Assembly (NCBI RefSeq): GCF_003258605.2
Contig: NZ_CP031264.1
Location: 5,332,001-5,396,000, forward strand
DNA: 64,000 nucleotides
Direction of reading: 5' to 3'
Origin: Peterkaempfera bronchialis
GTDB taxonomy: Bacteria; Actinomycetota; Actinomycetes; Streptomycetales; Streptomycetaceae
Of the stretch, positions 57,689 to 64,000 are shown one piece after another (the stretch's first letter is position 1; the number at the start of each line of letters is the position of its first letter). The notes under the pieces were generated by a model. The model searched no databases and was not told the DNA's origin. It was given only the letters and a program-made list of their open reading frames with translations. The position numbers and the translations under genes were made by a program.

Positions 57689-58891
57689 ATGTGGGGGTTC
57701 CTCTTGTCTTCCGTCTTCTCCGTCATACCTCGGTTCCGCCCCGGCGCGGTCGCCGTACTGGCTGCCGGGATGGCCGTCGCGGGCCTGCCCGCCACCGCCC
57801 ACGCCACCGGGGACAGCGCCGCTGCGGGGCGGGCCTCCGCCGTCACCGCCGAGGTCCAGCTGCACGTCAGCCTGCTGAACAAGACCCTGGACGTCCCGGT
57901 GGACCTCTCGCTGGGCAGGGTCACCGCCCCCGGGCAGAGCGGCGGCACCATGCTCAGCGCCCGGGTCGACGGTGTCGACCGGGGCGCCCCGGTCACCCTG
58001 GTCAAGGCCGACGTCGGCAACTCCGACGCCACCGTGGACGCGCACGGCGCGCGGGCCTCGGTGAAGCTGGTCGGCGCCCGTGTCCATCTGCCCGGGCTGC
58101 CGTTCACCACCCTGCTCGCGCTGGACACGGTCAACGCCGAGGTCGGCTGCCCGGTGCACGGGCAGCCCACGGCCAAGGCCGAGGTGCTGGGCACCGTCAA
58201 GGTGCTCGGCCGTACGGTCAGCCTGTCGGCCGGCGGCCCCACCCGGGTGAAGGTGCCCGGGGTCGGCGAGGTGTCGGCCGAACTGTCCAAGCGGGCCGTC
58301 ACCACCAGTACGGCGGCGGCCACCGCGCTGGAGCTCGATGTCACGGTCGATCCGCTGGCGCTGAATGTCGCCAAGGTCACCGGGCGGGTCGCGGTGGCCT
58401 CGGTGGACTGCGAGAAGCCCAGGTCGCACGGCGGCGGCGGTGACCCGACGCCGGGCGTCTCCGACTCGCCGGACCCGTCGCCGTCCGAGCCGCCGTCGGG
58501 GTCGACGGCGGGTACCTCGGCGGGTACCTCCTCGGGCACGTCGGCGGGTACCTCGGCGGGCACCTCCTCGGGGTCGTCGGCGGGTTCGTCCTCGGGCGCC
58601 TCGGCAGGGTCGTCGGGTGCGTCGGCGGGTACGTCCGGCTCGTCCGGTGGGTCGTCGCAGTCGCCCGCCCCGACCGGTAGCGCGTCCACGGCCGGGGCTA
58701 CGGCCGGGGCTACAGCCGGGGGCTCCGCCGGAGGCGAGGTGACCGTTCCGCAGGCCACCGGGGCGGACCTGGCCGAGACCGGCAGCAGCGGCACCCCGCT
58801 GATGCTCGGCGGCGCCGCCGTGCTGGTCGGTGCGGGCGTCGCCGCGATGATCGCGGTGCGCCGCCGCAGGACCTCCCACTCCCGGTCCTGA
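57689..58891 (+). CDS. LAETG-anchored surface protein (SCO1860-like) with low-complexity stalk
   Basis: This protein of about 400 residues has a signal peptide (AVAVLAAGMAVAGLPATAHA), then a beta-rich domain (VTAEVQLHVSLLNKTLDVPV, ATVDAHGARASVKLVGARVH). A Gly/Thr/Ser/Ala stalk (58440-58730, GTSAGTSSG-type repeats) follows, then the sortase signal LAETG, a hydrophobic helix (TPLMLGGAAVLVGAGVAAMI) and RRRR. LAETG is recognised by class E sortases in streptomycetes. The start is uncertain: ATG 57689, or TTG 57704 behind TGGGGG. Confidence 0.88.
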   Translation: MWGFLLSSVFSVIPRFRPGAVAVLAAGMAVAGLPATAHATGDSAAAGRASAVTAEVQLHVSLLNKTLDVPVDLSLGRVTAPGQSGGTMLSARVDGVDRGAPVTLVKADVGNSDATVDAHGARASVKLVGARVHLPGLPFTTLLALDTVNAEVGCPVHGQPTAKAEVLGTVKVLGRTVSLSAGGPTRVKVPGVGEVSAELSKRAVTTSTAAATALELDVTVDPLALNVAKVTGRVAVASVDCEKPRSHGGGGDPTPGVSDSPDPSPSEPPSGSTAGTSAGTSSGTSAGTSAGTSSGSSAGSSSGASAGSSGASAGTSGSSGGSSQSPAPTGSASTAGATAGATAGGSAGGEVTVPQATGADLAETGSSGTPLMLGGAAVLVGAGVAAMIAVRRRRTSHSRS

Positions 58892-58900
58892 GCACCGCCC

Positions 58901-58933
58901 GGCCCGCCGCCGTGGAGGGGACGGTGGCGGGCC
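58901..58933. terminator. Bidirectional hairpin terminator
   Basis: A 13-bp stem with one mismatch (58901-58913 with 58921-58933) and a 7-base loop lies between the convergent surface-protein and exporter genes. Confidence 0.7.
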
Positions 58934-58965
58934 GGGGCCCGTACGGGCACGGGCCGGTGGGCCCG

Positions 58966-60567
58966 TCAGGAGGAGGCCGGGGCGGACTCCGGGCTCACCG
59001 CAGGGAGCCCGGAGTCCGACGGCATCGGCGGGGTCGGTGCGGTCGGTGCGGTCGGCGCCCTGCGCAGCAGTACTGCGGCGAAGACCCCGGCCACCACCAG
59101 CAGCACGGCGGCGCCCAGCGCGGCGGCGTGCAGACCGGAGCAGAACGCCTCCCGGGCTCCATGCAGCACCGCAGCCCCGGTCCGCGCCGGAAGCCGATCG
59201 GCCGTCGCCGCAGCGCCGCCCAGGGTCTCCCGGACGGTGTGCAGCGTCCCCGGCGGAAGCCCCGCCGGCATCCGGTCCACCACATCCCGGCGGTAGACGG
59301 CGGCGCCGATGCTCCCCAGGACGGCCATGCCGAGCGCACCGCCGAACTCCTGACCCGTCTCCAGCAGTGCCGAGGCGGACCCGGCCCGCTCCGGCGGCAC
59401 CGTACCCAGGAAGAGATCGCTGACCAGGGTCACCGCCGTGACGACGCCCACCGCTGCCACCCCGGCGCCGGTGAGCGCCACCCAGAGCGGGGTGTCCGGC
59501 CGGAGTACCGCCATCGTCATGTAGCCGGCGGCGGCCAGCAGAAACGCCGCGCAGATCAGCCTGGACCGGCTCGCCCGCCGGACCAGCACGGTGGCGGTCG
59601 GTGCGGCGACGCCCACCGCCGCCGAGGGGATCAGGCACCAGAGCGCACCCTCCAGCGGGTCCAGGCCGAGCACCGACTGGAGGTACTGCATCGAGAAGAG
59701 GGTGAAGCCGATCAAGGCGAACATGGCCACCGTGTTGACCGTGATCGCCCCGCTGAAGCCCCGGTTCCGGAAGAGCGACAGGTCGATCATCGGCTCCGGC
59801 CGGGTGCGCTGGCGGTGCAGGAAGACCGCGCCCACGGCCAGCCCGGCGGCGACCGCGACGGCGGGCAGCAGGCCGGGCCCGTCGGCGGCGAGCTGCTTGA
59901 GCCCCCAGACGGTGGGCAGTACCGCGCCCAGCGAGAGCGCCGAGCCCAGCAGGTCGAAGCGGCCCGCCGCCGGGTTGCGCGACTCCGGCAGCAGCAGCGG
60001 TCCCAGCACCAGCAGCATCACCATGAACGGGGTGTTGATCAGGAAGGCCGACCCCCACCAGAAGTGGTTCAGCAGGAACCCGCCGAGGACCGGCCCGAGC
60101 GAGATCCCCGCCGTCGTCCCCGCCGTCCAGATGCCCACGGCGGTGGAGCGCTGCTTCTCGTCGTGGAACATATTGCGGATCAGCGCCAGCGTGGACGGCA
60201 TCAGCGTCGCCCCGCCGATGCCGAGCAGCGCACGGGCGGCGATCAGCGTCTCCGCGCCGGAGGAGTACGCGGCGACGACCGAGGCGCCGCCGAAGGCCGC
60301 GGCGCCGATGATCAGCAGCCGGCGGCGGCCGATCCGGTCGCCGAGCCACCCCATGGTGATCAGCAGACCGGCCAGCACAAAGCCGTAGATGTCGAGCATC
60401 CAGAGCTGCTCGGTGGAGCTCGGCCGCAGGTCCCGGCTGATGAACGGCACCGCGAAGTACAGCACCGACACATCCATCGAGACCAGCAGCAGCGGCAGCA
60501 TCAGCACCCCCAGCCCGATCCACTCCCGGCGGCCCGCCCGGGGCGGGATGACTGTGTCGGCGTCCAT
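58966..60567 (-). CDS. MFS drug exporter, DHA2 (EmrB/QacA) family, 14 TM
   Basis: This 533-residue protein opens WIGLGVLMLPLLLVSMDVSV, with motif D1-like LYFAVPFISRDL, then WMLDIYGFVLAGLLITMGWL, motif A GDRIGRRRLLIIGAAAFGGA and motif C ISLGPVLGGFLLNHFWWGSA. The C-terminal half is longer than in 12-TM transporters and the tail is Pro/Ser-rich. I chose the ATG at 60567, behind AGGAGGGGG. It is divergent from a dual-HTH regulator across a strong inverted repeat, so it is very likely that regulator's target. Confidence 0.92.
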   Translation of the reverse strand: MDADTVIPPRAGRREWIGLGVLMLPLLLVSMDVSVLYFAVPFISRDLRPSSTEQLWMLDIYGFVLAGLLITMGWLGDRIGRRRLLIIGAAAFGGASVVAAYSSGAETLIAARALLGIGGATLMPSTLALIRNMFHDEKQRSTAVGIWTAGTTAGISLGPVLGGFLLNHFWWGSAFLINTPFMVMLLVLGPLLLPESRNPAAGRFDLLGSALSLGAVLPTVWGLKQLAADGPGLLPAVAVAAGLAVGAVFLHRQRTRPEPMIDLSLFRNRGFSGAITVNTVAMFALIGFTLFSMQYLQSVLGLDPLEGALWCLIPSAAVGVAAPTATVLVRRASRSRLICAAFLLAAAGYMTMAVLRPDTPLWVALTGAGVAAVGVVTAVTLVSDLFLGTVPPERAGSASALLETGQEFGGALGMAVLGSIGAAVYRRDVVDRMPAGLPPGTLHTVRETLGGAAATADRLPARTGAAVLHGAREAFCSGLHAAALGAAVLLVVAGVFAAVLLRRAPTAPTAPTPPMPSDSGLPAVSPESAPASS

Positions 60568-60674
60568 GGGGAAGCCCCCTCCTGTGGTGTACGACGTACG
60601 GTTCGCTTGCTGTTGGACACCGTACGAACGGGCTCGCCAGTACGCCACTGAGCTGCTGTTTTCTGATTCCCTCC

Positions 60675-60746
60675 ACTAGTGCACCCATGGAATGAAGGCC
60701 GAGGACGGGTGCATAATGAGGGCCCGGAGCCCGCTGGTGCACTAGT
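60675..60746. promoter_or_regulatory. Operator pair between exporter and GntR/TetR regulator
   Basis: ACTAGTGCACC (60675-60685) and GGTGCACTAGT (60736-60746) are exact inverted copies. A third half-site, GGTGCA, lies at 60708-60713 next to a CATAAT -10 (60712-60717). The block fills the divergent region and ends 14 bases before the regulator ATG. Confidence 0.75.
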
Positions 60747-60760
60747 ACGCATGGAGGTGA

Positions 60761-61726
60761 ATGGAGGTGGCGGTGGCGCACTCCACTGCACAGCCCGACC
60801 CGCCCTACGCCCGGATCGTCGCGGAGATCCGGCGACGCATCGCCGACGGCGAGCTGCGGCAGGGCGAGCGGGTGCCGTCGACCCGGCAGATCACCCAGGA
60901 GTGGGGCGTGGCGATGGCCACCGCCAGCAAGGTGCTGGCCGCGCTGCGGCAGCAGGGCCTGGTGCGGGCCGTACCCGGGGTGGGCACCGTGGTGGTCGCC
61001 GCACCCGCGCCGCCGGCCTCGTGCAGGGAGCGGCCGGGCGGACCGGACCTCACCCGTGAGCGCATCGTGCGGGCGGCGGTCGAGTGCGCGGACGCGGAGG
61101 GACTGGCCGCGCTCTCCATGCGGCGGGTGGCGGCCGAGTTCGGGGTCGCCACCATGACGCTGTATCACTATGTGCCCGGCAAGGACGAGTTGGTGCTGCT
61201 GATGGCCGACGCCGCGCTGGGCGAGCAGCGCCTGCCGGACGTCCCGCCGCCGGGCTGGCGGGCCCGGCTGGAGCTGCTGGCCCGGTTGCAGTGGGCGGTC
61301 TACCGGAGCCACCCCTGGCTGGCCTCGGTGATCTCGATGACCCGGCCGCAGCCGCTGCTCAACGGCATCCCGCACACCGAATGGGCGCTGGCCGCGCTGG
61401 ACGCGACCGGACTGCCCCCCGAGGACGTGCTGCATGCGGCGGTCAGCCTGATCGGCTATGTGCGGGGCACTGCGGTCAGCCTGGAGACCGAGGCGGAGGC
61501 CCGGCGGGACACCGGTCTGACCGACCAGGAGTGGCTGGAGCACGAGGAGCAGTCCTGGAACGAGACCATGGTCGCCGCCTTCCCCCGGCTGGCCCGGTTC
61601 ACCACGGGCTCCGAGGTGGACCTGACCCTGGACTCGGTCTTCGAGTTCGGCCTGCGGCGGCAGCTGGACGGCCTGGCGGTCCTCATCGGGCAGCGGCGCG
61701 CGGGCAGGCAGCAGCCCCCGGCCTGA
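60761..61726 (+). CDS. Dual-HTH regulator: GntR winged helix fused to a TetR-like module
   Basis: This 321-residue protein has two DNA-binding modules. Residues 14-80 are a GntR winged helix (YARIVAEIRRRIADGELRQG, STRQITQEWGVAMATASKVL, LVRAVPGVGTVVV). Residues about 97-145 are a TetR HTH (LTRERIVRAAVECADAEGLA, MRRVAAEFGVATMTLYHYVP, GKDELVLLMAD), followed by the TetR_C helical ligand domain. It is divergent from the exporter and probably represses it and itself. The ATG at 60761 lies in a local duplication (ATGGAGGTGA-ATGGAGGTGG); a GTG at 60773, with GGAGG upstream, may be the true start. Confidence 0.88.
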   Translation: MEVAVAHSTAQPDPPYARIVAEIRRRIADGELRQGERVPSTRQITQEWGVAMATASKVLAALRQQGLVRAVPGVGTVVVAAPAPPASCRERPGGPDLTRERIVRAAVECADAEGLAALSMRRVAAEFGVATMTLYHYVPGKDELVLLMADAALGEQRLPDVPPPGWRARLELLARLQWAVYRSHPWLASVISMTRPQPLLNGIPHTEWALAALDATGLPPEDVLHAAVSLIGYVRGTAVSLETEAEARRDTGLTDQEWLEHEEQSWNETMVAAFPRLARFTTGSEVDLTLDSVFEFGLRRQLDGLAVLIGQRRAGRQQPPA

Positions 61727-61750
61727 CGGGTTCGTACGGGTTTCAGACAG

Positions 61751-61789
61751 GTTCACACGGTGTTCACAGAGGGGGAACAACCGGGAAAC
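61751..61789 (+). promoter_or_regulatory. Possible GlnR-box-like site upstream of glnII
   Basis: GTTCAC (61751, repeated at 61762) is followed by GAAC (61775) and GAAAC (61785), roughly like the alternating a/b half-sites with 6-base gaps bound by GlnR in streptomycetes. TGTTC-GAACA also forms a small dyad. The match is loose. Confidence 0.35.
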
Positions 61790-61865
61790 GGCGCCTTGCG
61801 AGGGTTCCCCTGCACCCCGCCCCACCTGGCACACCCCCGCCACCGCACCCGCGAGGAATCCGACA

Positions 61866-62885
61866 GTGAGTTACAAGGCCGAGTACATCTGGATCGACGG
61901 CACCGCGCCGACCGCCAAGCTGCGCTCCAAGACCAGGATCCTCGCCGACGGTGCGCCGCTGCCCGACTGGGGCTTCGACGGCTCCAGCACCAACCAGGCC
62001 CAGGGCCATGCCTCGGACCGGGTGCTCAAGCCGGTCTTCCGCTGCCCCGACCCGATCCGGGGCGGCGACCATCTGCTGGTGCTCTGCGAGGTGTACAATA
62101 CCGACGGCACCCCGCATGAGTCCAACACCCGTGCCCTGCTCCGCCAGGTCGCCGAGCGGTTCGCCCCCCAGGAGCCGATCTTCGGCATCGAGCAGGAGTA
62201 CACCTTCTTCGAGGGCAACCGCCCGCTCGGCTTCCCCGAGAACGGCTACCCCGCCCCGCAGGGCGGCTACTACTGCGGCGTCGGCGCCGACGAGATCTTC
62301 GGGCGCGAGATCGTCGAGAAGCACCTCGACAACTGCCTCGCCGCCGGCCTCGGCATCTCCGGGATCAACGCCGAGGTGATGCCCGGCCAGTGGGAGTTCC
62401 AGGTCGGCCCGCTCGCCCCGCTCGACGTCGCCGACCAGCTCTGGGTGGCCCGCTGGCTGCTCTACCGCACCGCCGAGGATTTCGGCGTCTCCGCCACCCT
62501 GGAGGCCAAGCCGGTCAAGGGCGACTGGAACGGCGCCGGCGCCCACACCAACTTCTCCACCCGGGCGATGCGCGAGGGCTACGACCCGATCATCACCGCC
62601 TGCGAGGCGCTCGGCGCCGACGGCAAGCCGCTGGAGCACGTCAAGCAGTACGGCTCCGGCATCGAGAGCCGCCTCACCGGTCTGCATGAGACCGCCCCCT
62701 GGGACGAGTACCGCTACGGCGTCTCCGACCGGGGCGCCTCGGTCCGCATCCCGTGGCAGGTCGAGGTCGAGAAGAAGGGCTACATCGAGGACCGGCGCCC
62801 CAACGCCAACGTCGACCCCTATGTGGTCACCCGCCTGATCGTCGACACCTGCTGCACCGCCCTGGAGCGGGCCGAGCAGATCTGA
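61866..62885 (+). CDS. glnII: Glutamine synthetase type II (eukaryote-like)
   Basis: This 339-residue GSII forms glutamine from glutamate, ammonia and ATP. Motifs: KAEYIWIDGTAPTAKLRSKT, LPDWGFDGSSTNQAQGHASD, IFGIEQEYTFFEGNRPLGFP (metal Glu residues), VMPGQWEFQVGPLAPLDVAD, KPVKGDWNGAGAHTNFSTRA and VRIPWQVEVEKKGYIEDRRP. The length is typical of GlnII, and it lacks the adenylylation Tyr loop of type I. The GTG at 61866 has GAGGAA upstream. GSII is characteristic of streptomycetes alongside GlnA. Confidence 0.96.
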   Translation: MSYKAEYIWIDGTAPTAKLRSKTRILADGAPLPDWGFDGSSTNQAQGHASDRVLKPVFRCPDPIRGGDHLLVLCEVYNTDGTPHESNTRALLRQVAERFAPQEPIFGIEQEYTFFEGNRPLGFPENGYPAPQGGYYCGVGADEIFGREIVEKHLDNCLAAGLGISGINAEVMPGQWEFQVGPLAPLDVADQLWVARWLLYRTAEDFGVSATLEAKPVKGDWNGAGAHTNFSTRAMREGYDPIITACEALGADGKPLEHVKQYGSGIESRLTGLHETAPWDEYRYGVSDRGASVRIPWQVEVEKKGYIEDRRPNANVDPYVVTRLIVDTCCTALERAEQI

Positions 62886-62934
62886 CGCCCTCCGCGCCGA
62901 CGCGGCCCGCGCGCCATCCCGATCCGGCCGACCG

Positions 62935-63996
62935 TCAGGCACCCTCCGCCAGCGCGGCGGTGAGGGCGGCGAGGAAGGCGTCGCTGGTGGCCGGGTCGCG
63001 GACGGCGATGCGCAGCCAGTCCGGGCCCAGGCCGGGGAAGGTGTCGCCGCGCCGGACCGCGAACCCGGCGGCGCGCAGCCGCTCCCGTACGGCGGCGGCG
63101 CCGGGCAGCCGGACCAGGACGAAGGAGGCGGCGGGTTCGCCGTGGACGGTGACGCCCGGGACGGCGGCGAGACCGGCCAGCAGATGGGCGCGGTGCTCGG
63201 CGGTGGTGCGGGCCGCCCGGTCGGCCTCGGCCAGGGCACCGGGCGTGCAGCACGCCTCAGCGGCGGCCAGGGCCGGGGTGGAGACCGGCCAGAGCGGCTG
63301 GCTGCGGGCGAGTTCGGCGGTCAGCGGCTCGGCGGCGAGCAGATAGCCGATCCGCAGCCCGGCCAGCCCCCAGGTCTTGGTGAGGCTGCGCAGTACCACC
63401 AGGCCCGGCAGGTCGCCCCGGGCGGCGAGGCTCCCGGCCTCGCCGGGGACGGTGTCGGCGAACGCCTCGTCCACCACCAGGGTGCGGCCCGGCCGGGCCA
63501 GGGCGGCGAGCGCGGCGGCCGGGTGCAGGACCGAGGTGGGGTTGGTCGGGTTGCCCACCACCACCAGGTCGGCGTCGTCCGGGACGGCGGCCGGGTCCAG
63601 CCGGAAGCCGTCCTCCGGCCGCAGCAGCACCCGCTCCACGGGGTGGCCCGCGTCCCGCAGCGCCGCCTCGGGCTCGGTGAACTGGGGGTGCACCACGACC
63701 GCGCGGCGCGGCCGCAGCGTACGGGCCAGCAGCACAAACGCCTCGGCGGCCCCCGAGGTCAGCAGCACCTCGCCGGGCGGCCTGCCGTGTCGGGCGGCGA
63801 CCGCCGCGCAGGCGGCGCCGGAGTCCGGGTAGGCGGCCAGGTCGGCGAGGGTGGCGGCGAGCCGGTCGCGCAGCCAGCCGGGCGGCGTACCGGTGCGGAC
63901 ATTGACGGCCAGGTCGACCAGGCCGCCGTCCCGGACCTCGGCGTCGCCGTGGTGGCGCAGGTCCGGGTCGGTGGCTGACGCAGCGTCAGTGCGCAT
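62935..63996 (-). CDS. CobC-like PLP-dependent aminotransferase/threonine-phosphate decarboxylase (Rv2231c type)
   Basis: This 353-residue fold-type I PLP enzyme has the histidinol-phosphate-aminotransferase/CobD pattern: VDLAVNVRTGTPPGWLRDRL, LLTSGAAEAFVLLARTLRPR, DLVVVGNPTNPTSVLHPAAA, RTLVVDEAFADTVPG, the Schiff-base Lys in LVVLRSLTKTWGLAGLRIGY, and a C-terminal Arg in DWLRIAVRDPATSDAFLAAL. It probably provides aminopropanol phosphate for cobalamin or acts as an aminotransferase in that pathway. Cobalamin genes would be expected beyond the right edge. The start at 63996 is complete within the window. Confidence 0.88.
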   Translation of the reverse strand: MRTDAASATDPDLRHHGDAEVRDGGLVDLAVNVRTGTPPGWLRDRLAATLADLAAYPDSGAACAAVAARHGRPPGEVLLTSGAAEAFVLLARTLRPRRAVVVHPQFTEPEAALRDAGHPVERVLLRPEDGFRLDPAAVPDDADLVVVGNPTNPTSVLHPAAALAALARPGRTLVVDEAFADTVPGEAGSLAARGDLPGLVVLRSLTKTWGLAGLRIGYLLAAEPLTAELARSQPLWPVSTPALAAAEACCTPGALAEADRAARTTAEHRAHLLAGLAAVPGVTVHGEPAASFVLVRLPGAAAVRERLRAAGFAVRRGDTFPGLGPDWLRIAVRDPATSDAFLAALTAALAEGA

Positions 63997-64000
63997 GGCT

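Noticed and set aside
57602-61843. 1413-codon minus-strand frame spanning three loci
   Set aside because: It overlaps the sortase substrate, the exporter in another frame, and the dual regulator, all of which have clear motifs. It is a composition artefact.
61764-63239. 491-codon minus-strand frame over glnII
   Set aside because: It is antisense to glnII and lies in the wrong frame of the CobC-like gene. Both real genes have complete signatures.

Overview
The window is very GC-rich with extreme third-position GC, GTG/ATG starts, ATGA/GTGA gene overlaps and families typical of Streptomycetaceae: DUF397, BlaI-M56, type II glutamine synthetase, an LAETG-anchored surface protein, a LamG/RHS pair, and an integrative-element replication gene. 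It reads as a chromosomal segment of a Streptomyces- or Kitasatospora-like actinobacterium. Two genes carry TTA codons, the rare leucine codon read by the bldA tRNA in this group. No tRNA, rRNA or CRISPR array was found.

Layout. 1-4353: unknown conserved genes, a VOC protein and a septum-formation-like membrane protein. 4357-7018: remnant of an actinomycete integrative and conjugative element, with broken DUF2637 and rep fragments, then apparently intact xis and int ending at a strong hairpin. 7042-19098: a polymorphic toxin locus on the minus strand, comprising a giant secreted LamG protein, a 2357-aa RHS/YD-repeat protein with a HINT domain and an LHH nuclease tip, and an overlapping SUKH immunity gene. 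19442-21415: ArsR-like regulator and MFS exporter behind a repeat-rich operator. 21476-26464: DUF397 protein, then the proline catabolism island (PucR-type regulator, pruA, proline dehydrogenase). 26487-33454: Uma2, a two-domain TerD protein, kdgD with an IclR regulator, and a BlaI-M56 pair. 33565-39662: DedA, PAP2 and an SMR efflux gene, interrupted by a four-gene sugar cassette (TPR regulator, epimerase, glycosyltransferase, hexapeptide acyltransferase) flanked by duplicated PAP2/SMR junction sequence. 39777-44507: a kinase-like protein and a polyamine/iron/phosphonate-type ABC importer. 44742-51282: a LacI-controlled galactoside uptake and hydrolysis locus. 51393-64000: phosphoesterase, aminotransferase, SGNH hydrolase, amidohydrolase, uracil-DNA glycosylase, sortase substrate, drug exporter with a dual GntR/TetR regulator, glnII and a CobC-like enzyme.

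How the parts work together. The toxin locus has trafficking, autoprocessing, nuclease and immunity parts in one place. The galactoside locus has an ABC importer, a GH42 beta-galactosidase and a LacI repressor, with two identical palindromic operators on the divergent promoters. The proline genes convert proline to glutamate, and their PucR regulator is divergent from pruA. BlaI-M56 is divergent from DedA-PAP2 across a perfect BlaI-like palindrome.

Integrity. The PucR and TerD genes each need one inserted base in a G/C run to read through, and the M56 gene has no stop before the next coding region. These may be sequencing errors or real lesions. Four genes start 6-7 bases after a TAGGNT -10 element and look leaderless.
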